A stretch of DNA of 45,277 nucleotides from Rhodoplanes serenus (GCA_945897515.1 CAMDFO010000035.1:1-45277); one strand, 5' to 3'; positions 21,874 to 32,066 are shown, numbered from the stretch's first letter. Numbers and translations: made by a program. Notes: generated by a model not told the origin, from the sequence alone.

Positions 21874-22027
21874 AGCCTGGGGATTTAAGCTTGCGTCGAT
21901 CAGACGCCCCAATCGCTCACTCGTTTGGCGGCGAGCGTTGGTGCCTGCAGTGAAACGTCCGAGAGCCCGTTGGGCAACGTGATCAGTTGCCGCGCGGCAG
22001 ACCACCGCACATCAGAAGTTGCGGTGC
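21874..22027 (-). ncRNA. Candidate structured RNA between proB and its terminator
   Basis: No convincing protein is encoded here. On the minus strand the stretch has four successive stem-loops: 22003-22026 (7-bp stem, right after the proB stop), 21973-21991 (GGCAAC/GTTGCC), 21914-21937 (CGCTC/GAGCG) and 21893-21907 (GCGTC/GACGC). The second and fourth carry the same TGATC-containing loop. A perfect terminator follows at 21846-21873. It could be a processed 3'-UTR small RNA or an independent sRNA. I recognise no known family; 6S RNA was considered and not supported. Confidence 0.4.
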
Positions 22028-23158
22028 TCACGCCCCTGCCATCACCAGATCGTCGCGATGCACCATTTCGGAGCGGCCTTCGATGCCGAGGATCAGCACG
22101 ATCTCGTTCGACGATTTGCGCACGATTTTGGCTGCGTCTTCCGCGTCGTAGGCCACCAGCCCGCGGGCGATCTCGGCGCCGTCCGGACCGCGGATCACCA
22201 CCGCGTCGCCGCGACCGAACACGCCGTCGACACGAATCACCCCGGCCGGCAGCAGGCTGCTGCCGCGACGGAGCGCCGCAGCCGCGCCGGCGTCGATGGT
22301 CAGCGTACCCTTGGGCTCCAGCGATCCGGCGATCCATTTTTTGCGCGAGGTCACCGGATTGGCCGGCGTGAGGAACCAGGTGCAGCGCGCGCCCGCGCCG
22401 ATCGCCGCCAGCGGATGATCGACATGGCCCGACGCGATGACCATGTGCGTGCCGGCGGCCGTCGCGATCTTGCCGGCCTCGATCTTGGTCACCATGCCGC
22501 CGCGCGACAGCTCCGAGCCCGATACGCCGGCCATCGCCTCGACCTCGGCGGTGATGCGCGGCACCAGCGGGATGTGGTTGGCGCTGGCGTTCCTGGCGGG
22601 CGGCGCGTCGTACAGCCCGTCGATGTCGGAGAGCAGCACGAGCAGATCGGCGCTTGCCATGGTGGCGACACGCGCCGCGAGCCGGTCATTGTCGCCGTAG
22701 CGGATCTCATTGGTTGCAACAGTGTCGTTCTCGTTGATCACCGGCACGCTGCGCCATTCCAACAGCTTGCCGATGGTCGAGCGGGCGTTGAGGTAACGCC
22801 GGCGCTCCTCGGTGTCGGTGAGCGTCACCAGCACCTGGCCGGCGGTGATGCCGTGCTGGCCCAGCGCTTCGGCCCAGGTCCTGGCGAGCGCGATCTGGCC
22901 GACCGCGGCGGCGGCCTGGCTGTCTTCCAGCTTGAGCACACCCTTGGGCAGTTTCAGCACTGCGCGGCCGAGCGCGATGGCGCCGGAGGACACCACGATG
23001 ATGTCGCGCTTGTCCCGGTGCAGTTCGGCGATGTCGGCCACCAGCGACGCCAGCCACGCGTCTTTCAGCCGTCCCGCGCCGGAATCGACCAGCAGCGACG
23101 AGCCGACCTTCACGACGATGCGGCGGAAGTCGGCGAGGGCAGGGGGTTTGGCGGACAT
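22028..23158 (-). CDS. proB: Glutamate 5-kinase
   Basis: 376 residues. The amino-acid kinase domain starts [14 protein letters not shown] and contains [44 protein letters not shown] and [21 protein letters not shown]-terminal PUA domain (about 285-376) begins [21 protein letters not shown]. It phosphorylates glutamate in the first step of proline synthesis and is usually feedback-inhibited by proline. In this bacterial group it commonly follows obg; here obg is 4.7 kb upstream, with unrelated genes in between. Confidence 0.97.
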   Translation of the reverse strand: MSAKPPALADFRRIVVKVGSSLLVDSGAGRLKDAWLASLVADIAELHRDKRDIIVVSSGAIALGRAVLKLPKGVLKLEDSQAAAAVGQIALARTWAEALGQHGITAGQVLVTLTDTEERRRYLNARSTIGKLLEWRSVPVINENDTVATNEIRYGDNDRLAARVATMASADLLVLLSDIDGLYDAPPARNASANHIPLVPRITAEVEAMAGVSGSELSRGGMVTKIEAGKIATAAGTHMVIASGHVDHPLAAIGAGARCTWFLTPANPVTSRKKWIAGSLEPKGTLTIDAGAAAALRRGSSLLPAGVIRVDGVFGRGDAVVIRGPDGAEIARGLVAYDAEDAAKIVRKSSNEIVLILGIEGRSEMVHRDDLVMAGA

Positions 23159-23217
23159 GTGTGAGTAGACCGGCGGCTTATCAGGACGATTTGTCCTAGC
23201 ACGCCCAACTTCCCGCC

Positions 23218-23297
23218 GTCATGGCCGGGCTTGTCCCGGCCATCCACGTCTTGCTTGGTGCCAAGACGTGGATGCCCGGCACAAGGCCGGGCATGAC
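23218..23297. repeat. Dispersed palindromic repeat, copy C
   Basis: GTCATGGCCGGGCTTGTCCC on the left and CAAGGCCGGGCATGAC on the right flank a centre with CCACGTCTTG and CAAGACGTGG. It is closely related to copies A and D. It sits upstream of proB, between proB and the interrupted hydrolase gene. Confidence 0.8.
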
Positions 23298-23343
23298 GTG
23301 CTGGGGTACGATCCCGATGGTCTCAAGGAGATTGTCGCGAGTC

Positions 23344-24405
23344 CTACATCGCCCGCTGCGGCGCAGTCTGGAGCAACTCCCGAAGCTGCTGCGCATAGAA
23401 TTTGGCCATGCCGGTGGTGGCGTGGCCGCGTGTGGCTTCGCTCGCCGGGATCAGGTGCAGCCGGCCGTTCTTCACGCGCTTGAGCGCATTGTCCATCAGC
23501 CCGGTTTCCGGCGGGTTGCGTTCGTCGTCTGCGGCATTGACCACGAGCAGCGCGGCCCGGATGCGATCCAGGCCCGGCGATGCGTCGTAGTCCCCCGAGG
23601 ATCCCCAGGCGTACAGGAAATCGTTGGCGTCGGCTGTGAACTTGGCCGCCAGTCGATCGTCGACGATCTTGTCGGCCTGCGCGCGCGTCGGCGCCGCCTT
23701 CTGGAACGCCAGCGTGCCGCCATTGGTGCCGATCGCGTAGAACACGCTGGCGATCTGCATCGATTTTGGCTGCGTGGTGTAGTCGCCGTTGTTGTATTCG
23801 GGGTCGCGGCGGATGGTTTCGATCATCATGCGCCGCATCATCCAGTTGCGGCTGGCCATTGCGGTGGGTTGCGACGCCATCGGCACCAGCGCGTCCATAT
23901 AGTCCGGGTATTTTGCGCCCCACAGCCAAGTGTGCATGCCGCCCATCGAGTTGCCGATCACCAGGCGCAGGTGACGGATGCCCAGGCCTTCCTTCACCAG
24001 CCGGTACTAGGCGTCGACCATGTCGGCGTAATTGTATTTCGGAAATTTTGCCTTCAGCCCGTCGGAGGGCTTGGATGACCGGCCGTGGCCGACCGAGTCT
24101 GGGATGATGATGTAGTACTTGGTGGCATCGAGCGGCTGGCCGGGGCCGTACAACTCGCCCGCGAAAGCGGCGGTCAGCATGCCGCTGGCCGAGCCGCCGG
24201 TGCCGTGCAGCACCAGCACAGGCTGGCCGGAGGGCTCGCCAACCGTGGTGTAGGCGATGCGCAGCTCCGGCATCACCTCGCCGGTGTGAAACTTGAAATC
24301 CTTCGCGATCCACTGGCCCTGTTTCGGCGCCGGATAATTCTGGGCCGAGGCCGAAAAAGAGATCAGCGCAAACACAAGGGCGGCTGCTGCCTGCAACAGT
24401 CTCAT
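23344..24405 (-). pseudogene. MetX-like alpha/beta hydrolase interrupted by one amber codon
   Basis: The frame starts at ATG 24405 (GGGGAAA upstream) with a signal peptide (AAAALVFALISFSASAQ). It runs 132 codons to YNYADMVDA, meets a single TAG at 24007-24009, then continues in the same frame with YRLVKEGLGIRHLRLVIGNS to the stop at 23344. The whole would be 353 residues of the homoserine O-acetyltransferase-like hydrolase family. The nucleophile motif NSMGGMH, an acid region (NAADDERNPPE) and the histidine in RGHATTG are all intact but lie after the TAG. Related proteins have Q where the TAG lies, so one C-to-T change (CAG to TAG) explains it. It could be a recent null allele, a sequencing error or a readthrough site. 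Confidence 0.8.
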
Positions 24406-24676
24406 GGCGTTTCCCCGTTACTGTATTGCTGCAATTGCGGCGGCGACGAACACCGGCGCAAGACGTTTTCGGAACGTTACACCCGCAAACCGGGACCCGG
24501 AAGCGCGTTGGACGCCGCTTGGCCCGGGTCTTGCTGAAAATATTATCTCGGGCGAACCGGCGACCGCCTACGCCGTTAGTAGGAGGTGGATCGCCCGATC
24601 CGTTGCTCGCACTCGCAAGAGAGTGCCAATCGCCCGCCAGCGCCGGGGTGGCGGCAGGAGAGATGACGAGGCGCTT
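24406..24676. other. Intergenic stretch without recognisable genes
   Basis: About 270 bases upstream of the interrupted hydrolase. It should hold that gene's promoter. Short open frames on both strands show no convincing protein character. Confidence 0.4.
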
Positions 24677-24799
24677 ATGGTGACCCTGTTTGAAATCATG
24701 CCGGTCCTGGTCATGGCGGCGATGATCGTGTTCATTCCGATTCTGGGCGATGGGCCGGGCGCGGGTGAGGCTGTGCGGCGCACGAAGTCCGGGCGCTAG
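24677..24799 (+). CDS. Possible small single-span membrane protein
   Basis: 40 codons from ATG 24677. One hydrophobic segment (FEIMPVLVMAAMIVFIPILG) is followed by a short basic tail ending RRTKSGR, the positive-inside pattern of small inner-membrane proteins. GACGAGG lies six bases upstream. I recognise no family, and it stands alone between two minus-strand genes. It may be real, or chance in GC-rich sequence. Confidence 0.35.
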   Translation: MVTLFEIMPVLVMAAMIVFIPILGDGPGAGEAVRRTKSGR

Positions 24800-24837
24800 T
24801 TTCGCGGCAGCGCGCAATTCTACGACACGGACGGCGT

Positions 24838-25950
24838 CTAATAAACCACCACCGAGCGGATCGACTTGCCTTCGTGCATCAGGTCGAAGGCGTCGTTGAT
24901 CTTGTCGAGCGGCATGGTGTGGGTGATCAGGTCGTCGATGTTGATCTTGCCCTCCATGTACCAGTCGACGATCTTCGGCACGTCGGTGCGGCCCCTGGCG
25001 CCGCCGAATGCAGTGCCCTTCCAGACCCGGCCGGTGACCAACTGAAACGGCCGCGTCGCGATCTCCTGACCGGATGCCGCGACGCCGATGATGATGCTCT
25101 CGCCCCAGCCGCGGTGGCAGCACTCCAGAGCCTGCCGCATGGTGGTGACGTGGCCGATGCACTCGAATGAGAAGTCCGCGCCGCCCCCGGTGATGTCGAC
25201 GATGGCCTGCACCACCTTGTCGCGGCCGACCTCGTCCGGATTGATGAAATGCGTCATGCCGAATTTCTCGGCCATGGCGCGCTTTCCGGGATTGAGGTCG
25301 ATGCCGATGATCTTGTCGGCGCCGACCATTTTTGCGCCTTGGATCACATTGAGCCCGATGCCGCCCAGCCCGAACACCGCGACGTTGGCGCCCGGCCACA
25401 CCTTGGCGGTGTTGATCACCGCGCCGATGCCGGTGGTGACGCCGCAGCCGATGTAGCAGATCTTGTCGAACGGCGCGTCCTCGCGGACCTTGGCCAGCGC
25501 GATCTCCGGCAGCACCGTGAAGTTCGCAAACGTCGAGCAGCCCATGTAGTGAAACACGTTGTCGCCGTCGCAGCGAAAGCGCGACGTGCCATCGGGCATC
25601 AGGCCCTTGCCCTGGGTGGCGCGGATCGCAGTGCAGAGATTCGATCGCTGCGACAGACAGGTTTTGCACTGCCGGCATTCCGGCGTGTAGAGCGGGATGA
25701 CGTGGTCGCCGACTTTCAGCGCGGTCACGCCGGGGCCGACCTCGCGCACGATGCCGGCGCCCTCGTGTCCGAGGATGGCGGGGAACAGGCCTTCGGGATC
25801 GGCGCCAGAGAGCGTGTAGGCGTCGGTGTGGCAGATGCCGGTGGCCTTGACCTCAACCAGCACCTCGCCGGTTTTCGGTCCCTCGATGTCGATGATCTCG
25901 ATGATCAGGGGCGCTCCGGCCTTCCAGGCCACGGCGGCACGGGTTTTCAT
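24838..25950 (-). CDS. frmA: S-(hydroxymethyl)glutathione dehydrogenase (class III ADH)
   Basis: 370 residues of zinc-dependent class III alcohol dehydrogenase. Catalytic zinc ligands are in [14 protein letters not shown] (Cys), [10 protein letters not shown] (His) and [13 protein letters not shown] (Cys); the structural zinc site is [17 protein letters not shown]. The NAD-binding [14 protein letters not shown] follows. It oxidises S-hydroxymethylglutathione in formaldehyde detoxification and can also reduce S-nitrosoglutathione. GGAGAGACGTC precedes the ATG. No frmR- or fghA-type gene lies beside it, although the interrupted hydrolase downstream has an alpha/beta fold; that one is exported and MetX-like, not an S-formylglutathione hydrolase. 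Confidence 0.96.
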   Translation of the reverse strand: MKTRAAVAWKAGAPLIIEIIDIEGPKTGEVLVEVKATGICHTDAYTLSGADPEGLFPAILGHEGAGIVREVGPGVTALKVGDHVIPLYTPECRQCKTCLSQRSNLCTAIRATQGKGLMPDGTSRFRCDGDNVFHYMGCSTFANFTVLPEIALAKVREDAPFDKICYIGCGVTTGIGAVINTAKVWPGANVAVFGLGGIGLNVIQGAKMVGADKIIGIDLNPGKRAMAEKFGMTHFINPDEVGRDKVVQAIVDITGGGADFSFECIGHVTTMRQALECCHRGWGESIIIGVAASGQEIATRPFQLVTGRVWKGTAFGGARGRTDVPKIVDWYMEGKINIDDLITHTMPLDKINDAFDLMHEGKSIRSVVVY

Positions 25951-25984
25951 GACGTCTCTCCGGACTACGGCGGCGCCGGCGGCG

Positions 25985-26986
25985 TCACTTGGGCGTAAGG
26001 GTGGTGCCCGTGACCCGGATCACTTCGCGCCACTTATCGGACTCGGCCCGCACGGAGTCCGTCATTTCTTTTGGCGAACTGGCGATCACCTCCAGCCCCT
26101 GCGAGCCGATGGCCTGATTGAACCGCGGGTCTGTGCGCAGCCGCTGCATTTCCTGGGCGAGCCGTTCCAGAATCGCCGGGGGCGTATTGGCTGGCGCCAG
26201 CATTCCGTACCAGGCGCTCACCTGATAGCCGGGAACGCCTGCCTCCGTTATCGTCGGAACATTCGGCAGCAGGGGCGATCGCTTTTCTGCGGCGAGACCC
26301 AAGACCTTCAGCTTCTGCTTCTCCACCTGTCCGGCAAGCGCCGGTTGACCGATCAGGATCAAGTCGATCCGTCCGCCCATGAGATCCACCAGCGCGCCGG
26401 TATTGCCGCGATAGGGAACGTGGACGATGTCGGTCTTGGTTTTCATCTTGAAAAGCTCGATACCGATGTGCAGGTGCGTTCCTATCCCGGTGGACGCATA
26501 GTTGAGCTTGCCCGGGTTTGCCTGCGCCAGCGCGATCAGCTCCTGAACGTTATTCGCCTTCAGGGCGGGGCTCCCGAGCAGCACCATGGACATTTTCGCG
26601 GCGATGCCGACCGGAGCCAGTTCGCGAACCGGATCGACCGTGAGCTGGTACAGATGCGGATTGATGGTGAGTGTGCTGTCGGCCATGAAGATCAAGGTGT
26701 GACCGTCAGGTTTGGCGCGGACCACCTGCCCGACGGCCACGCTGCCGTTTCCGGCGGTTTGATTCTCGATGACGATCGGCTGCCGCAGGGCTTCGGACAA
26801 TCGCTCCGCCACGACGCGCGCCACCAGATCGCCGGTGCCGCCGGCAGCGGTGGTGACGACGAGCTGGATCGGCCTGGACGGATAGGCGTCCTGCGCGCGG
26901 CCCGACTCGGCAGGAAAGAGAAACCCGAGGGACAAGAGGGCAACGGCGGCCTTGAACCCTGTGGACGGACGGAAAATCGGGGTCAT
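25985..26986 (-). CDS. Bug-family tripartite tricarboxylate transporter binding protein (1)
   Basis: 333 residues from ATG 26986, chosen for AGGA seven bases upstream and the signal peptide that follows ([22 protein letters not shown]). The mature part starts [20 protein letters not shown] and has the Bug pattern: the first-lobe loop [42 protein letters not shown] and [12 protein letters not shown]. Such periplasmic proteins bind carboxylates, often aromatic or dicarboxylic, for TctAB-type transporters or sensing. No tctA or tctB is in the window. It is divergent from the RraA-type aldolase gene at 27158, which suggests linked regulation. Confidence 0.92.
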   Translation of the reverse strand: MTPIFRPSTGFKAAVALLSLGFLFPAESGRAQDAYPSRPIQLVVTTAAGGTGDLVARVVAERLSEALRQPIVIENQTAGNGSVAVGQVVRAKPDGHTLIFMADSTLTINPHLYQLTVDPVRELAPVGIAAKMSMVLLGSPALKANNVQELIALAQANPGKLNYASTGIGTHLHIGIELFKMKTKTDIVHVPYRGNTGALVDLMGGRIDLILIGQPALAGQVEKQKLKVLGLAAEKRSPLLPNVPTITEAGVPGYQVSAWYGMLAPANTPPAILERLAQEMQRLRTDPRFNQAIGSQGLEVIASSPKEMTDSVRAESDKWREVIRVTGTTLTPK

Positions 26987-27157
26987 CGAGAGGTCCTGTC
27001 TGCTTTCCGGCATGGATCATCCCAGGTGTTGCGGAAGCGCCATCGTCAGCCGGGATAAAGGACAAACAATGTAACACGTCCGATGCGGCGCGTGCAGCAG
27101 TGGTTTTTGTGCAAGCGTTGCGGCAGGCTGATGAGACAATGCAGGCAGGAAGCAACG

Positions 27158-27772
27158 ATGGCCGAACAACATGATGCGCTCTCCATCCTCCGGTCGATGC
27201 CGGCTGCAACCGTGTGGGAGGCCGCAGGCAAGCGCGGCGACCTGTCGCCGGCCATCAAGCCGCTGTTTCCGGAAGCGCGGATCGCGGGACCGGCTTACAC
27301 CGTGAAAATGTTTCCGGGCGAAACGCTGGCGGCCGTCCGCGCTGTCGATGAGGCGCCGCCCGGCAGCGTCATCGTGATCGAAGCGGGCGCAGCCGAACGG
27401 GGCGTCTCGTGGGGTGGCACGGCGACGCTCGCGGCAACCCGCAAGGGCATCGCCGGCTTGGTGACGAACGGCACGATTCGCGATCTTGCTGAAGTGATCG
27501 AGCGAAAGTTTCCCGTTTTTGCAGTCGGGACCGGACTGGTTGCCGGATTGCGCGGGCATCCCGGCTGGCTGGATATTCCGATCGCCATCGGCGAGGTCAT
27601 CGTCCATCCCGGCGACTTTATTGTCGGAGATCTGGACGGCGTGGTCGCGGTTCCGGCCTCGCAGATCGAGGACGTGGCCCGGCGTTCGATCGAGCAGCGC
27701 GACAAGGAAATGGAGCGGGAGCGGCGCCTGCTCGCCGGGGCGACGCTGCTCGACGTTCTGCGGCAGGGTTAG
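27158..27772 (+). CDS. RraA/HMG-aldolase family protein
   Basis: 204 residues from ATG 27158, preceded by GGCAGGAAG; an upstream in-frame start at 27083 lacks homology. The fold is the RraA swivelling domain. The catalytic-type region reads GLVTNGTIRDLAEVIERKFP, giving the arginine and aspartate that class II HMG/CHA aldolases use to bind substrate and Mg2+. PGSVIVIEAGAAERGVSWGG and GDLDGVVAVPASQIEDV are the other conserved blocks. Aldolases of this type split 4-hydroxy-4-methyl-2-oxoglutarate in protocatechuate and gallate meta-cleavage; true RraA proteins inhibit RNase E. The HMG-aldolase role is favoured by context but not proven. Confidence 0.82.
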   Translation: MAEQHDALSILRSMPAATVWEAAGKRGDLSPAIKPLFPEARIAGPAYTVKMFPGETLAAVRAVDEAPPGSVIVIEAGAAERGVSWGGTATLAATRKGIAGLVTNGTIRDLAEVIERKFPVFAVGTGLVAGLRGHPGWLDIPIAIGEVIVHPGDFIVGDLDGVVAVPASQIEDVARRSIEQRDKEMERERRLLAGATLLDVLRQG

Positions 27773-27817
27773 CCGCCAGCACTGTACGTCTGTGCGGTAT
27801 CGTTCCGACTGGCGCGC

Positions 27818-28861
<1,044 letters not shown>

Positions 28862-28928
28862 CTATAAGTAGCCTTCGAAGCCGCGCTTGTTAAGGACGCG
28901 GTGCCCGGAAACGCCGAACAAACGCAAC

Positions 28929-29828
28929 ATGGTTTCGAAGACCTCGTCCGGCCGGGCCGCGCTGGCCGGCATCGCCCTGATGACCGGCGGCATCTTCCTG
29001 TTCGCGGTCAACGACGCGCTGGGAAAATGGCTGGTTGCGACCTATTCGGTGGGGCAGGTGCTGCTGATCCGGAGCCTGGCGGCGCTGGCGCTGCTCGCGC
29101 CGTTCATCTGGCGCGATCTCGCGAGCTTTGCGGCCGCGCCGCGTTGGGGGCTGCAGGCACTGCGGGCGGCGTTCGCGACCGTCGAGGTGGCGTGCTTCTA
29201 CTGGGCGGTTGCCTATCTGCCGCTCGCCGACGTGATGACGTACTACCTTGCCGGGCCGATCTTCGTCACCGCGATCGCCGGCACGGTGCTGCGCGAGCCG
29301 GTCGGCTGGCGGCGCTGGGCGGCGGTACTGGTGGGATTCGTCGGCGTGATCGTGGCGCTGCGGCCGGGGGCTGGCGTACTGAGTTGGCCGTCGCTGATTG
29401 CGCTGATCGGCAGCTTCACGTTCTCGCTTTCGATGATCTCGACGCGCTACCTGCGCGGCACCAGCGGTACCGTGCTGGTGACGACCCAGACCGTCGGCGC
29501 GCTCGCCTTCGGCGCTCTGATCGCGCCGGTCGCATGGGTGACGCCGACCGCGGGCGACCTGTGGCTGCTATGCCTGCTGGGCGTGGTGGCGATGGTGGCG
29601 CATGTCTGCGTCAACCGCTCGTTGATCCTGGCACCGGCCAGCACCGTGGTGCCGTATCAGTACACCACCATCATCTGGGCGGTGCTGTTCGGCTATGCGG
29701 TGTTCGGCGACGTGCCGGACGCCTGGATGCTGAGCGGCGCCGCGATCATCATCGCGGCTGGCTTGTTCATCTTCCTGCGCGAGCAGCAGCTTTCTCGGCG
29801 GGCTTCGTTTTCCGAGCCGCCGCCGTAG
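28929..29828 (+). CDS. EamA-family (DMT) transporter
   Basis: 299 residues from ATG 28929; an in-frame start at 28887 would add 14. About ten membrane helices form two EamA repeats, the first starting AGIALMTGGIFLFAVNDALG and the second near residue 138. It belongs to the RhaT/YdcZ-like metabolite exporters, and the substrate cannot be inferred. It is divergent from obg, and its stop lies two bases from the convergent rhodanese stop. Confidence 0.85.
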   Translation: MVSKTSSGRAALAGIALMTGGIFLFAVNDALGKWLVATYSVGQVLLIRSLAALALLAPFIWRDLASFAAAPRWGLQALRAAFATVEVACFYWAVAYLPLADVMTYYLAGPIFVTAIAGTVLREPVGWRRWAAVLVGFVGVIVALRPGAGVLSWPSLIALIGSFTFSLSMISTRYLRGTSGTVLVTTQTVGALAFGALIAPVAWVTPTAGDLWLLCLLGVVAMVAHVCVNRSLILAPASTVVPYQYTTIIWAVLFGYAVFGDVPDAWMLSGAAIIIAAGLFIFLREQQLSRRASFSEPPP

Positions 29829-29830
29829 CG

Positions 29831-31405
29831 CTACGTCATGAACCGCGTCGTTCCGTCGCGCTCAATGCGTGGCAGCAAGTCGGTTTCCCACGCGAGATAC
29901 TCGCTCATCGCGTTCACCGTATCGTTCGGGCGCTCGTAGGGCTTGAGCCAGGCGTCGAGCGGCTCGTCCGCCATCCGCGCGTCGGTCGACAGCGTGAAGC
30001 CCGCGGCCTCCCAGGCCGCGTTGCCGCCGCGCAGATAGCGCGCCGGCACCCGCGTTTCGGATGAAGCGAGACCGGCCAGCACGCCGTCCTCCGACGTCAG
30101 GATCAACTCGCCGTTCATCGGAATCCTGGACAGCGCATGGCCGAGCCGCGCCCGGATGGCGAACCACGCCCCCGGAATATGACCTTTGCGATAGGTCGGA
30201 CTGAGCGAGAGGTCGACCACGGTGGCATGATCGTCCGCCACCAGTTCGGAAAGCTCGGCGGCGTCGATCCCGCGTTCGTGCGGCGGCGGATTGCCCAGCA
30301 ACGGAGCGGCCGGCACGCCGGTTTCGGCTCCGGTCTCCGCCAGCACGAACACGTCGTGCCAACCCATCTGCTTGAGCCATGACGCCGTCATGATGGCGCG
30401 CACCGCGGCGTCGTCGACCAGCACGATGCGCGCGCCGAGCGTACCGGCATACTGGTCCGTCGCCTGCACGAGCTGGCCGCCGGGTGCGGAGAGCGCGCCT
30501 TCGACGTGGCCCGCGGCGTATTCGTCCGGATTGCGGACGTCGAACACATAGAGCGTGCGCGTGGTGTCGGCACGGAACGCGTCGAGCCCGGCGCGATTGA
30601 TGCGCGGAATCCCGAAGCGGCTTGCGACGCGCTCGGCAGCCAGCAGCGCGTGGGTGCGGCAGCGGTCGGACACGTCGAGCTGGCGTCTGTCTTTGTCTTT
30701 TTCGGTCGCGAGGCCGGCAAGACTCCAGCCCATCGTGCCGTTGCGCAGCGCGACCACCTTGTTCGGCAGGCCGGCGTTGATCAGCGACTGCGCACCGATG
30801 ATGCTGCGGGTGCGGCCGGCGCAATTCACCACCACCAGAGTGTCGGACGACGGCGCGATATCGTGGATGCGCAGCACCAGCTCTGCGCCCGGCACGTTGG
30901 TGGCGGTCGGGATCGAGACGCGCTGGTATTCGTCGAACGGCCGGCTGTCGACCACGACCATGTCGGTGCCGGACCGCATCAGTTCGTCGAGCTCTTGCGC
31001 CGAGATGCTCGGCGTGCCGCAGGCGTGCTCGATGTGCTCGCCGAATGCCTTGCTGGGGACATTGACGCCGGAGAACAGCTCGAAGCCGGCCTGTTCCCAG
31101 GCGCCGATGCCGCCTTCCAGAAACGACAGGTCGGTGTAGCCGGCTTTGGAAAGAACGCTAGCCGCGCGCTCGACCAGACCGTCGCCGCCGCCGTCGCACA
31201 GCACGATCCTGGTGTCGCGGCGCGGTACCAGCCGCCCAAAGCGCAGCTCCAGCCGGCTCAGTGGCACCGAGCGCGCCCACAACAGGTGGCTGCGCGAGAA
31301 CAGCAATTCTTCGCGCAGGTCGACGAGTGCGAGCTCGCGCCCGTCGCCGAGCATGGCTTTCGCTGTGCGGGGCGTGACGGGGCGGATGGTTGCTTGCGAA
31401 GGCAT
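29831..31405 (-). CDS. Four-domain rhodanese-like sulfurtransferase
   Basis: 524 residues from ATG 31405. The frame opens further upstream, but that part is only translated palindromic repeat. Four rhodanese-homology domains follow in tandem, at about 5-110, 135-232, 270-368 and 380-475. Active-site cysteines are present in domain 1 (C70, VLCDGGGDG) and domain 2 (C195, VNCAGRTRS). The loops of domain 3 (VLVDDAAVRA) and domain 4 (LTSEDGVLA) have none and are presumably inactive. Rhodaneses move sulfane sulfur from thiosulfate or persulfides to thiol acceptors. The upstream neighbour is a cysteine-dioxygenase-like gene on the same strand, suggesting a role in cysteine-sulfur turnover. Confidence 0.88.
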   Translation of the reverse strand: MPSQATIRPVTPRTAKAMLGDGRELALVDLREELLFSRSHLLWARSVPLSRLELRFGRLVPRRDTRIVLCDGGGDGLVERAASVLSKAGYTDLSFLEGGIGAWEQAGFELFSGVNVPSKAFGEHIEHACGTPSISAQELDELMRSGTDMVVVDSRPFDEYQRVSIPTATNVPGAELVLRIHDIAPSSDTLVVVNCAGRTRSIIGAQSLINAGLPNKVVALRNGTMGWSLAGLATEKDKDRRQLDVSDRCRTHALLAAERVASRFGIPRINRAGLDAFRADTTRTLYVFDVRNPDEYAAGHVEGALSAPGGQLVQATDQYAGTLGARIVLVDDAAVRAIMTASWLKQMGWHDVFVLAETGAETGVPAAPLLGNPPPHERGIDAAELSELVADDHATVVDLSLSPTYRKGHIPGAWFAIRARLGHALSRIPMNGELILTSEDGVLAGLASSETRVPARYLRGGNAAWEAAGFTLSTDARMADEPLDAWLKPYERPNDTVNAMSEYLAWETDLLPRIERDGTTRFMT

Positions 31406-31417
31406 GATACTCTCATC

Positions 31418-31498
31418 GTCATGGCCGGGCTTGGCCCGGCCATCCACGTCTTTCAGTGTATCCAAAACGTGGATGCCCGGGACAAGCCCGGGCATGAC
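31418..31498. repeat. Dispersed palindromic repeat, copy D
   Basis: GTCATGGCCGGGCTTGGCCC on the left and GGGACAAGCCCGGGCATGAC on the right flank a centre with CCACGTCTTT and AAAACGTGG. It fills most of the 118-base gap between the cysteine-dioxygenase-like gene and the rhodanese gene on the same strand, so in a shared transcript it would form a hairpin between them. Confidence 0.8.
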
Positions 31499-31523
31499 GG
31501 TGTCGATAGGACAGTGGCTCTGA

Positions 31524-32066
31524 TCACGTCGCCTGCTGCGGCGTCATCTGGTGGACTTCGCCGGTCTTCAGGTCGATCCGGATGCGGTTGATATTGTCGA
31601 GATTGGTACCGGTGACGCGGATGAAGCGCGCATAGTCCGGATAGTCGATGGAGTGGATTTTGCCGTCCTGATAGATGCCGGCCTTGCCGGGCGTCAGCCG
31701 ATACTTCTTCGCGGGCTTGAGCTCGGCGTGCTTGGGATCGGTGCCGCTGTCCTCGCGGTCCCATTCGATCATGTCAGTGTATTTGGTGGCCTGGCCATAG
31801 ATCGCCCACGACGCGCCATGATCGTGTGGTGCCGAGACCCGCGCCTTGTCGTTGATGTGAGCGAGCACCTGGAACTTGAGCTCGGGGTCCTCGTAGAGCA
31901 GCTTCAGCCCACGCGGGACGTCGTCGCTGCAATACTCGTCGAGGAACGCCTGGTTGGAGAGAAGCTGTTCCAGCTTGATGCGAACCTGCTCGCGGCCGCC
32001 TGGGCCGGGATCGCGCTTCAGCGCAGCGCGGCAATCGGCGATGAACTGGTCGAGGTCGTAGGCCAT
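31524..32066 (-). CDS. Cysteine dioxygenase-family cupin
   Basis: 180 residues from ATG 32066. It is a one-domain cupin with iron-ligand histidines in APHDHGASWAIYGQ (H81, H83) and a later candidate third histidine, H138 (GKIHSIDYP). This bacterial branch resembles cysteine dioxygenase and related thiol dioxygenases, which oxidise cysteine to the sulfinate using Fe(II) and O2. The downstream rhodanese supports a sulfur function. The substrate could also be another thiol such as 3-mercaptopropionate, so the symbol is left blank. Confidence 0.8.
   Translation of the reverse strand: MAYDLDQFIADCRAALKRDPGPGGREQVRIKLEQLLSNQAFLDEYCSDDVPRGLKLLYEDPELKFQVLAHINDKARVSAPHDHGASWAIYGQATKYTDMIEWDREDSGTDPKHAELKPAKKYRLTPGKAGIYQDGKIHSIDYPDYARFIRVTGTNLDNINRIRIDLKTGEVHQMTPQQAT

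Noticed and set aside
21700..22005. Possible 101-residue protein on the minus strand after proB
   Set aside because: It runs through the perfect terminator and hairpins and has no protein-like pattern.
21874..22027. 6S RNA
   Set aside because: No single long rod-like hairpin with a central bubble, and it is not next to zapA or a 5-FTHF cyclo-ligase gene, its usual place; it shows several short hairpins instead.
24568..24783. 71-residue minus-strand open frame opposite the small membrane protein candidate
   Set aside because: No hydrophobic or domain pattern and no ribosome-binding site; likely chance.
31406..31495. N-terminal extension of the rhodanese (MPGLVPGIHV...)
   Set aside because: This is the classic translation of the palindromic repeat, not protein sequence; ATG 31405 fits the domain start.
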